Assembly: GCF_905163445.1 (NCBI RefSeq) | Contig: NC_053202.1 | Coordinates: 1,054,001 to 1,118,000 of the forward strand | Origin: Pararge aegeria | Taxonomy: Eukaryota; Arthropoda; Insecta; Lepidoptera; Nymphalidae | DNA: 64,000 bases | Reading direction: 5' to 3' | Shown: in pieces, positions 1 through 10,400 of the stretch | How positions within the stretch are numbered: the stretch's first letter is position 1 | How the letters are laid out: each line of letters starts with the position of its first letter | The notes under the pieces: generated by a model | Database searches by the model: none | What the model was told of the DNA's origin: nothing | What the model saw: only the letters and a program-made list of their open reading frames with translations | Made by a program: the position numbers and the translations under genes

Positions 1-1779
1 CAGGACCTTCAAGTTGTAACAAAAAAAAAAACAATTTGATTTCAATGATTTATTAACAAAAATTATCAATTCTATTATTTAAATTATCAATATTATTACA
101 ATAAAATTATATCTTTGCTAACCTTAATTATACTTACACGAACAAATCAAAGTTATTATTTCCGAAAACCTTTTTAATTATTAATTTATATTAAAAAAAA
201 ATACTAATGGACGACAACATAATACTACTAAAATCCAAAAATAAAATTTTGAACACTATCTTATATTTATTTTTAATGATATTTTTTATGGTTTCCACCA
301 ATTGCTTTATATATAAACTAAAGCTATACTCATTATTATCTATTTATATATTATATTGTCTTGTCTGAGGGTCTCTCCACACCGGTCGATCAGATAAAAA
401 TCGGCGTGTCAGATGTAGCGAGTTCTAGGACCTACGTGTGGAGAGACCTTATAAATAATCTGGTACGTAGGCTGTCTATTACAATTTAGAATATCCAAAC
501 AGCAGTGTTAATGTCCGTAAGGCGAAGCGAAAAAACACGTTTGGCCCGAAATTGTATTATTATTATTTATTTATTTATATTACATCTTGTTAGTACGGCA
601 GGGCCACTTACACAAACTAGATAGAACTACATAATTTGTGAATAACTATAAGAAAAATGAATAAAAGATGACATTAAACATTATAAGAGACATGATATTA
701 ATATAGTGTACTATACTGATACTCTGCGAATATTAAAGTAAAGGTCATTCAATATTCTCAAAGTACCTCTACAATTCACGGTACTGTCCACAATATGTAT
801 GAATTCTTACACACTTTTTCGGAGTATAAAGATACCATCACACTTATCCGAGCTATTACTAAACTGAGTACAAATTGCAAATGATTTGCTGTTTTCTTTT
901 TCGGACTCTACCATAAACTATTATTCTTCTACCAAGTAAACGGAATGCGGCAAACCGTTCTATTTGAAAAACAAAAATACAAATCGGTTCAGATATAATG
1001 AACGTATCGAGCATGTATTATGGAGATACAAGTAACGATTTAGGGTGTTTATATTGAAACTGAATAGTGCGTTAAGGAATTCTGTCAATTATTTGCAAAG
1101 GTTTTTAACAGATCCTCACCAAATCGTTGACGTCAATTTCACAAGTAGCACACATATATCTGACGGCAGTACCCAGGATTTTAACGGTCTTGCTTTCCTA
1201 ACTCTGATAAGTCTGAAGAGTCCCTTATCCACAGTTTAGTGTATAGTTAACTGAATCGGAATGACTCAAAACGCCGCCACGGATATTTTAACAAAACATC
1301 CTCAACAAATGATAGACTTTGCGTAATTTAATAAATCCAACTAACTAATTGTCAAGTCAAAATAAAACTAGTATTTCTCATTTAAAACATAAACAGAAAC
1401 ACATTTTCCCATAAGTCTTATTTTATTTATTGTTCTTAAATAATGAAATTCTAACAATAGTCACTTTAAATAATAAAGTGTATACATAAAGTATAAAATT
1501 GCTTGTAAATATGATAGTTTGAGATACATTATATTCTTGATTTATGTAAATGCAAATTTATGTAAATGAAATCGTATTAAACACAAATACAATCTAATAA
1601 ATGTTGTCGGGATGTATACTTACTAAAAATTTTCTTCTAGTCCATTTTTCTCACTCGTCCCAAATAATCGCTTCATATATTACAAGTCGTTTTAAAAATA
1701 TTTAAAAAATAATAAAAACGAACATTAAGAGTCAATCTTATTTAATTATTTGTTTTAAATAACAGCAATTAAAACAGCA
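1..1779. other. AT-rich non-coding DNA, no gene seen
   Basis: No open frame of convincing length or composition is present on either strand. The only clear structure is a 13-bp inverted repeat at 370-382 and 436-448, listed separately. The stretch around 540-900 has a run of TTA/TTT triplets like a retroposon tail, but I could not assign it to a family. Confidence 0.5.
370..448. repeat. 79-bp element bounded by 13-bp inverted repeats
   Basis: GGTCTCTCCACAC at 370-382 is the exact reverse complement of 436-448. The interior is less AT-rich than the flanks. It could be a very short foldback/MITE remnant or a structured RNA. No target-site duplication is obvious. Confidence 0.4.
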
Positions 1780-2028
1780 AAAGCTTGGGTGTGAATTGCT
1801 CTAACTTCATAGCTTAATATTAATTTACTGTGAGATGGTGATAACAAAAAAACTACCCGGCTAAGTTTGTTGTACGCACTTCTTAGACCGGGGCGCGTTT
1901 GGAAACCTTTCAGCTTAAGGTTTAAGTTGGTAACGAAGTTATCACCATCCCCTGACAATTATGTAAACATATCAACGCTTCATAAGTGATAGGCCTACAT
2001 GAATAAAGAATTTTTGAATTTGAAATGG
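1780..2028 (+). mobile_element. CR1/Jockey-type LINE 3' tail fragment
   Basis: This matches, with many substitutions, the end of the reading frame and 3' UTR of the LINE at 52247-53870. Shared features are the AGCTTGGGTGT start, the 'gagatggtgataac' and 'cccggctaagtttgttg' blocks, and the 'cctacatgaataaag' end. It is an old 5'-truncated insertion with no coding capacity. Confidence 0.7.
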
Positions 2029-3389
2029 AGAATTATTTTTATTTTATTTATGTAGCCATAAGGCCACAGGAATATCATCATAGGAATTCAAATTCTTTTT
2101 TCAAATATCACACAGATACAATACATTCCTTTACCTTGATGACAGTATGTCTGTGCCAGCCTAACGTTAATGTGTAATTTAAGATATATGACAAATTAAA
2201 AAAAAAATGTTTTATAATAATGAAATGATAAAAGTTGCCCAAAAGGCATACTTAAAGCCATAAACAAGAATTGAATTGAATTGAAATGATAAATTAGTAA
2301 CCAACAAAAGCAGTTACTAACAAAGTAAACAAACAGTTTCTGGACCGGTTAATTATTTCAAAGATTTTATCAAGGAACTACGAATCTATTGACCGATTAA
2401 TGAGCGGTTTCCATGCGTGAGCATTGACTGGGTTCATTGAACGCTCATTGTTTGATCTCGTACTTAGCAGCCACCCTTGTACTCGTGCAAGAAACCGGTC
2501 AATAAGCGTTTAATATATCTTTCCCTAATCATTATTTTCTCAAGTGAATTCAAAATGATGATACCGGTTTAACCTAAATAAATATCGGTTACATCGAAAC
2601 GAGTGTAAAGCCTCGACGGATTTTATGACAAAATGAAAGACGTAATTCATAATACTTCTATATATTTCATCTAAATAAAAAATGAATATAATATTTTTAC
2701 ACGATATTTGATATCAATTTCAAAATATGTGTATTTTCCGGGCATCATATTCGATTTTTACTTTTTGTTTTTGGGAAAGATTGCACAAAGTCGCATATCT
2801 GTACCGAACTAAACTAAATCTTAATCTAAGCTTATTTTTAACCAACGGAAATTACATCCAGGACTTGACACAGCATATCGATTCAACACCCGACTTAACC
2901 CGAAATAAAACATTGCAATGTAGTCTTTATGCCGCACGACATAAAGCTTCTTGTTCGTTCGTGCTCTAACTTGAGTTGAGTCAGTGTTGAGTTGATATAG
3001 TGCGCCATTAGTCGAGCATCAGGTTAGTTCATTACCTTTTTTTTACACAAAGGGTAAAATTTGTTTATTACCAAACTATATTTCGAATGAAATAATATAA
3101 AACTGATAGCTCCGCCTGAAACTATAGGTAGGTTTGTATAAAGGTTTGAACGCACTGGACGCACCGCAAGTTACGGACATGTTTTTAATTGGTAAATCCA
3201 TAACAAATGCGTTAATTTGTCTGTGAAATAAACGTCTGCGAGTGCGACTTTAGTAATCGAGAAACTCGACTTCACGCTATCACTCTATAAAGAGGTTGTT
3301 ACTGTGTGCCCCTACTTCAGTGTTAGATGTAACTTTAGGATTAAGTTCGTTAACGATGTGTTGGAGGAGACAAAAATTCTACCCACTGT
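2029..3389. other. Non-coding, AT-rich; GAATT-tailed repeat at about 2040-2285
   Basis: The segment 2040-2285 ends in a short (GAATT)n run, as retroposon tails often do, but has no recognisable family. The remainder shows no gene-like frame. Confidence 0.4.
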
Positions 3390-3560
3390 CAAAGTACGGC
3401 AACAGATAATAGGAGAAGCTTACTCCCGTTTATTATTTGGATATTATTTCCGCTGGTGTGCCAATGCTCCGAGAGTTGATAAAGCTGTGGGAGAAGATAA
3501 ACCCTGGGAGAAAAATGTATCTTTTCCATGCTAGCCTTGCTAAGGCGAGTGGTTGGCGCC
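3390..3560 (+). repeat. Unclassified interspersed repeat (family F)
   Basis: It shares 'ttatttggatattatttccgc', 'gagagttgataaa' and 'ccatgctagcc' with copies near 7500-7800, 22820-23000 and 23139-23350. Copies are mosaic and often contain inverted pieces, suggesting a foldback-type or non-autonomous element. No protein is encoded. Confidence 0.55.
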
Positions 3561-4499
3561 TAAGCCAGAGTTGAGAGTGTTAGGCAGCTCTATCTAAGTA
3601 CATTAGTCAAATGCCAGTTTTCGTCGTTAGACATCAGATAAGAGTTCGTGAAAAGTTTTTTTTTTGTCTCTAGGAATCACCTAAATTACTAGGCATCCAA
3701 TGAAGGCTATTCTAGGTTAAGTGAAAACGGGCAAAAGAAAGTTAACTGGACAGCAACAGTGTGTTCGTATGCGGAAGAAATTGTTTATTTTACATTGATT
3801 GTAAGAAAATAAAATATCTTGTAACCAACGCAAGACAAAGTGTCGCGAGAGAACAGTGTTAGCAATTAAAAACATGTCCGCTATAACAACTATAGTTTAG
3901 TCAATTGATAAAACTTAGCTGGAATAATAAGTCGAAATTTAAAATATCATAATGTTAGGATTGTTATTTGTGTATTTTGGAGTTTGAAATGTGATCTTTT
4001 TTGCTAAACTGCATCTAACACAAAGTATACGCCAGCCGTACAAGCAATTAAGATACACAATAGAAAAATCCTTCCTAAATAAAATATGTAAAAACAAAAA
4101 CTTTTAGGTGGGCAGCTAAATGTGGGCATATTTTATGCGTATATCATTTATATGAAAAAAAAAATCTGGTCATTCTTCATTACTGGTCTGGTTGTCCAAT
4201 GTGAGATTCTACGTTAACCTTTTCTATCGCGTGACCGTTAAGTAAGATTTACATGATATCGAAAGAGAGACATTCCTTGGCATTCCTTTTTCCCAGTATT
4301 TTAAGTAGATGACGCTCTTTTGAAACCATACAAATTGAAGTTAAATTCACGCGTACGAATAAGTAAACGTAGGTAGAAAATCTCACATTTTATTGAGTTT
4401 CCTGCTATTAGTACACTTTTTTATAATTAATTAAAATAGAATGAAATGTTTGGCAAACTGCACGAGCAATAAAATCAAGTATAGTTCATAAATGCATTA
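3561..4499. other. Non-coding, nothing recognised
   Basis: AT-rich sequence with scattered stops in all frames. No repeat, RNA gene or splice-bounded frame could be supported here. Confidence 0.4.
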
Positions 4500-4625
4500 A
4501 CATTCGATGTTAGATACAGACACTACAAACAGACAGACTTGACGTTTCAAAAATGCTTATATTAGGCCTACTTGAAATAAATGAATTTTGAATCGAATTT
4601 ATTTGAATTTTGAATTGAATTGATG
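4500..4625 (+). mobile_element. LINE 3' tail fragment (family G)
   Basis: It contains 'actacaaacagac' and 'gcctacttgaaataaatgaa' and ends in a TTTGAAT-rich microsatellite. The same tail occurs in the minus orientation at 47195-47595, where a piece of reverse-transcriptase C-terminus is still attached, and in decayed form near 16785 and 24235. Confidence 0.6.
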
Positions 4626-5369
4626 CAAATATAACAGGGCCGTACGAATAAACGTTATGTATAGCCAATGACAAGTTATACAATGTTTTATCTGTCTATC
4701 TATTATCAATAATTTGGCATTCGATAGAAGGAAACAAAGCATTGCGTAACTATAAAATCGGTACACAACTTTTATTAGATTAGGTGTGCTGTTATTTCAT
4801 AGGGATAAGTTTTTTTTCATACTTGAACACTTTTTAGTAATTAACACATTTGGAGACACGAAAAAGGTTTTATATTAAATAGTACGTAGTTCGAAATGCG
4901 ACATTTCACATACTAAACAACACAAAAAAGTGGACTCAATGATTGAACAAAAAATATTAAAATTTATAAAGTAATATACTCATATTACTTATACATATAT
5001 ATCAATGGATCTTCATGATCGATGCTAAAACATCGCAAATTTTATATACAATGAATCTTTTACCGTCAAACATTGGCAACCATTTACATCTATCTGCATA
5101 ACTCTAAGCAATATTCGAAATAATTAAAGTTTACTACACCAGTTAACTTCTGCATTTAGGCATGAAACGATCGCAATTCATTCAATTAATACTCGTCACT
5201 TAAACTCGGTAAAGGGTGCTTCTTATTCACCAAACTATTAAATATTTTTTTCTTAATATTGTGTCTTTGCTTATTATTTTTATTAGCAAAGAATTCTGAC
5301 TTTGGACAGATTAAACGGGTCAGTATTGTACGATAAAAAGGCACCGATTATTAGTAAATAAACATTATT
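4626..5369. other. Non-coding, nothing recognised
   Basis: AT-rich with no supported feature. Confidence 0.4.
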
Positions 5370-5810
5370 TCACATATTTAACCGAATAACATTATAAGTG
5401 AACAGTATAGTACAACCATTGTATTATCAAATTTAACATCTAACATGTTTCTTTTTAACAATCCGATACCACGATTTAACATAAATGCTAAGCATAATTT
5501 CACATACATTTAAACCGAATAGGCTTTCATCCCGTGACGAAATTAAACATCTCCGATATTTGTTAAGAGGATTTAACATACACAAATACTAATATAGATT
5601 TTACTAGATTTCACGTTGTGACCCAATTTAAGGTTATTCGGATGTTTAACTTCTATATTCCAATTCCACGATTTAACATAATAATGTTAAAATTTATCGA
5701 TAATACTAATATAAATTTATGCTCTTACAAATTTTAACATACCAGACGTTCACCATTTAAGTCCATGTACATCTTATTACATATATATATTGTAAAGTTC
5801 AACATCCTTT
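5370..5810 (+). repeat. Degenerate tandem array with recurring TTTAACAT
   Basis: The motif TTTAACAT or a close variant recurs about eight times. Three copies lie almost equally spaced (near 5472, 5569 and 5668), and two are preceded by CCACGA. This fits a decayed tandem repeat of roughly 98 bp, though divergence makes the period uncertain. Confidence 0.4.
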
Positions 5811-6009
5811 GACCGTGACAAAATAAAAGTACATTTTGTACTGTCTCTATATAAAATACACTTACAATGTAAAAGGGACATTTAATAGACGTTTTCCGGA
5901 AAGAGCGAGAGAGCTTTTGAAAGTCCTTTGGTAGGAAGGGTAGGTACAGCGCTTTTCATTGCCAGAGTTGTTACTTTTTAAATTTTTTATTACTCAACAC
6001 TACAAGTTA

Positions 6010-6262
6010 GCGCTTAACTGTAATCTGTGGTGGTAAGTGATGATGCAGTCTAAGATGGTAACGGAATTGCCTGTAAGGGGAATGACATTTATATTAAACC
6101 CCTAATCGACATCGTACCGGAACGCTGTTGGCGGCACGTCTTTGTAGAAGGGGTTAGTCACGCCAGGCTTGAACCATATTAGAGAAAATTCAGAAATTTA
6201 CAAATTTCCTTAGCCGGGAATCGAACGCGGGACCTCCACAGCGCACAACTAACGTAGTTGAA
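6010..6262 (+). repeat. Interspersed repeat with tRNA-like B-box end (family H)
   Basis: It carries 'gtggtaagtgatgatgcag', 'taagatggtaac' and a terminal 'cgggaatcgaacgcgggacc', which read in reverse resembles a pol III B box. Parts recur at about 13040-13325, 24420-24560 and 26340-26440. A SINE-like or composite element widespread in moths and butterflies is the likely identity. Confidence 0.55.
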
Positions 6263-6714
6263 TAAATGACCTATTAACGCAACTTAACTTTGGCGTAACC
6301 TAATTCTGTCAAAATATAAACACGATACCTTCGCCGCTTCAAACTGGACTTTTAACTTTATTCCATCTAGATAAAGTTTATAATGCAATGCTAAGAAATA
6401 GCCAAATAACGGGGAGAGAAATGTATGCGAATATAATCACACACAATAAGGGATCGGTGGGGATTGGAATTTATCTCTTTCCGCAAAACATCACTTGAAG
6501 CGAAGCTTTTTAACGTGAAACGAGCGAGCGAGCGGAAACGACTCCGCCAGCCAATGAGGAGTGCAGTTGGAAACGATGTATATCGACAAATCTCATGACG
6601 AAGACAAGATGGTGCTTGTATATCGTGCATTTAGCTTACGCAATTGTCCCCTGCGGTTAACTAAATACACGAACTTATCTAAACTCTGTTTTCTCTTATA
6701 TAAACAATTTTTTC

Positions 6715-7075
6715 GTTACTTTTTAGGAGTTTGGTACACAAAGGGGTCCTATTACTACGACTCCGCTGTCCGTCCGTCTTTCTGTCTGTCTATCCGTCTA
6801 TCACCAGGCTTTATGTCATAAACCGTGATAGTTAGACACTTGAAATTTTTACCAATGTATAATGTTGCCGTTATAACAACACAAGAAACAGAATTAAAGA
6901 GGCTCCCACACAACAAACGTGACTTTACAGAATATGTATTTGAATTAAAATCAATTAAATTAAAATGTGACAAATATTTAAGGGAGGCTCCCCCCTACAA
7001 CGGACTTGTCTATTTTGCAGTTTGCATAGACAATTCATGCGCGAGTCCGTCTCGCACTCGGCCGGTTTTTTCTAT
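6715..7075 (+). repeat. Interspersed repeat ending 'ctcggccggtttttt'
   Basis: It has the pyrimidine-rich CCGTCCGTC/TGTCTGTC block, then 'accaggctttatgtcataaaccgtgatag', and ends 'gcgcgagtccgtctcgcac' followed by a T run. This end is a very common lepidopteran repeat signature. It lies just downstream of gene 1 and encodes nothing. Confidence 0.6.
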
Positions 7076-7300
7076 TCTAAAAAGCAATGAAAAGACCGTT
7101 TGTAATTTAAGACAAGTAAGAAAAACGGAGTGTATATATACACCTCATATATGAGGCCGTTTCATTGGTCGGTATAACCTATGAGATTTGAATACAGACA
7201 TCATTCATAGGAAACGTAAAAAGCTTCGCCTCTGTCACCTGACACGTAAACGTTTTATGACATAACCCTTTATGGTTAACAAGGCGGTGTCAGTGCTATG

Positions 7301-7462
7301 TTACATGACGACGCAGCGCTTGGAGTCCCGCTCCGCGACGGCGGGCGAGGGGGTCGGCGGGGCGGCGACGGTCGCGCCTGGGGGCTTGATGGCCTCCGGG
7401 TCGAAGGTGTCCGCCGAGGCGACCGGCGCGCTTAGCGGCAGGTCTGTGTTGATGCCGACGAT
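7301..7462 (-). CDS. Gene 1 terminal exon with CaaX box
   Basis: Acceptor GTTACAG; 53 codons and TAA at 7303-7301. Pro/Ala-rich sequence ends DSKRCVVM. Cysteine at position -4 with two valines and terminal Met matches a farnesylation signal, as in B-type lamins and Kugelkern. No AATAAA was firmly placed downstream. Confidence 0.84.
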   Translation of the reverse strand: MVGINTDLPLSAPVASADTFDPEAIKPPGATVAAPPTPSPAVAERDSKRCVVM

Positions 7463-10400
7463 CTGTAACGAGTTATTAATGAATTAAGAGTTCATCATCG
7501 GGCAAAATTTAGAATCTCCCCGGGGAAAGGATAAAAAAATATCTTTTCCCAGAGCTTTGCCAACTCTCAGGGGACTGATATATGTGTAATAATAAAGGTG
7601 GGTAAACTTCTCCTATTCCATGTTCCCTTGCTTTAGCACTGCTGACATGGGAATTATATCCCTTGTCAGCAGTGGCGTTTCTTACCAGGGTATGCATACA
7701 GCAGGAAAATCCATTTCAGGACGATCAATTTTAGGGTAGACTGTGCTTTTGTGCATTTATGAAGTGCACGGCACTGCTTGTCAGGGGATACAATCGGGGA
7801 ATGTTATTTTTGTCTCCTGCCTGTGCTGCTGGGGGACGGAGTTCAATCGCTCTTAACGGATGAAGAGAGGATAAAATTTTTGAATCTGACGAGCTCTACT
7901 GCTGAGGGTGGTTACCTCAGCGGCGCGGCGTGCGGGAAGCGGCGTGGAGGCCATCCGGAAGGGCTTAGCTAGGCGTTCCAGAAGCCTTGCACGCTTGCTC
8001 CTCACGGCCTCCTCAGCCTCGCTGGCGAGCTCGACGACTTCCTCGTGCGACGGCTTGCGCTTGCGTCCCACCACAGTACCAGTCGGCCGCGTCGGATGTT
8101 CCGCACCTGAAACACATATTTCTATATATATAGGTTGGGGAAAAAGTCTTTTCGCATTATAGTATGTATGAACTTGTAATGAAGTCTCGTTGGCTATACT
8201 AATTGTATATGGCTGGTTTCGGTATCAGTGATCAGAAGCCAAAATTACCTAACTACAAGATAGCAATGAGTTATTGAACAAAATGGTACCTACAAACTCT
8301 AGTTAAATGTAAATAAACTATATTAAAAAATGTTATGAATTATCTTAAGAAATGCGAAGAAACTTTTTCCCCAACCTAAAAATTAAATAAAGTTGTGTTA
8401 GTTACTCCATTTATAACTCAAGAACGGCTGGACCAATTTTTAAGATATTTGATTTTTTGGACTCCTTCACACAAACACTCTTTTCCAATTGTGGGAATCG
8501 AACCCACGGCCTTGGACGCAAAAAGCAGGGTCGCTGCCGACTGCGCCGACCGGCTGTCGAATTGATTGCACTCGAGCTGCCCTATCAAGACTGGTACTGG
8601 TAGCCGGGTGTACGGGTACGCACTGGTGGCGCCGGTGGCGGGCGCGCGGGCGCCGCGGGCGCCGCCGATGTTGCGCAGCGCCATCTCGCGCAGCGGCTTG
8701 TAGGAGCGGCGGCCGCGGATGCTGCGCAGGCCGCTGAGGTAGGGGCTGTCGGGGCTGGGCTCCTCCGAGATGAACGACGACGTCTCCGTTATGTCCATCT
8801 CCATCGTCGTGTTGTTGCCTGCGGGGTGAGCGGGTGGTTATTATTATAATATTTAATAATATTTATTTATGTGCCAAATTGTGGGGACATAACAAGAACA
8901 CATTTCATTAAACAGACCCTTCACAATCGACTGTCACAGACGGTGTGCAAATGTTTATAAAAATAAAAAAATAAAATATGAAAAGCATTACAATTTAAAG
9001 AATACAAATACAAAAATCAGAAATAAGTAATAATGTCATTTTAAATGAATTAGGCAAATAATACAATTACAAAGGTTGTTATACAGTTGGAATAGTTAAC
9101 TAGCTACTACTTAATAAGTACAGTACAATTTATTTGAATTAGCGTGAATAATGTGCTTGTTACATTTCATTGAAAAAATAAAGAAATTTTCAAAAAAACA
9201 AACAAACTGAGCTACTAATGCTAATGTCGAAATTAGTATATGCCTTTAAAATCAGTCTTATAGCGACTGTAGCGCCATCTAGTAGGAAACATTGCAGTTT
9301 CGGTCTACTTTTTTCATACGTCCATATTACAATGAGACACGTTTGAAAAAAGAAGATTACACATTGTTTTTTTTCCTTAATTTTATAATTTAAAAAATAT
9401 ATATATGCATTTTAAATTTATAAAAATTAACTTTTAAATAAATATAAATATACTGCGACAGTACACACATTGCCATCTAGCCCCAAAGTAAAGATAGTTA
9501 TGTTTTGTTATGGTACTAAGATGACTGATGAATATTTGTATTAATAATATAAGTAAATACTTTTAATATACATACAAATATCCAGACACTGAAAAACCAT
9601 TCATGTTCATCACACAAAAAAATTCCAGTTGTGGGAATCGAACCCGCGGCCTTGGACTCAGAAAGCAGGGTCGCTGCTTTATATTCTTAAGTATTTATGT
9701 ATATTAATCATAAAAATATTCGTCAGTCATCTTAGTACCCATAACACAAGCTATGCAATTTGTCGTAACATATTCATAAAATTATATTTTGTAAAAAATA
9801 AATAATGGCGGGCAAGTTATTTATATAATTTGTAGGGATAAATAATTTATATGATAGTTATTTTATATTTGTATGATAGTTACATGTATATACATTATAG
9901 CAAACTGTACAAAGATTATAGTTACCAAGACGTAAATAATAGTTACCTGTATCTACATTATTGTTACCTACACATCAATGATAGTTAACCTTGTGATAAT
10001 GAATTAGTCGGGTGTTGATGATAGTTACCTGAACCTAGATTATAGACATAAATGATAGTTAGCTGTATTTTGATAGCAATTACCTGTTTGCGGATGACAT
10101 ATACCTGTATGATGACAAATACCTGTATAAGTGTATACTGATGAGTTTTACCTGTGCCTTGGTTAAAGTTACCTAGATATAAATAACAGTTGCGTGTATA
10201 CCGATGACAAATACCTGTATGCTGATTGCAGTTACCTGTATAATTGGCCAGCAGCGACGTGTTGGTGTTGTCGGCGAGCCGCGTGCTGCGCCGGTAGGGT
10301 GACACTTTGACGCGCGACTTGGAGAAGTTGGTGTCCGCCTTCACGCGGCCCTCGTCTGTGGGAGCACATCGTCACACTAATACTTTCGTTGCACTGCCCT

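Noticed and set aside
6825..7154. 109-codon plus-strand gene
   Set aside because: Lies inside a widespread dispersed repeat ending 'cggccggtttttt'.
8489..8737. 82-codon Arg-rich plus-strand protein
   Set aside because: Antisense of GC-rich gene 1 exon 8 joined to a SINE head.
9985..10344. Single 119-codon coding exon covering the minisatellite
   Set aside because: Only the part up to 10236 is needed; that donor joins in phase to exon 8. The rest is the donor-repeat array, kept as a possible alternative extension only.
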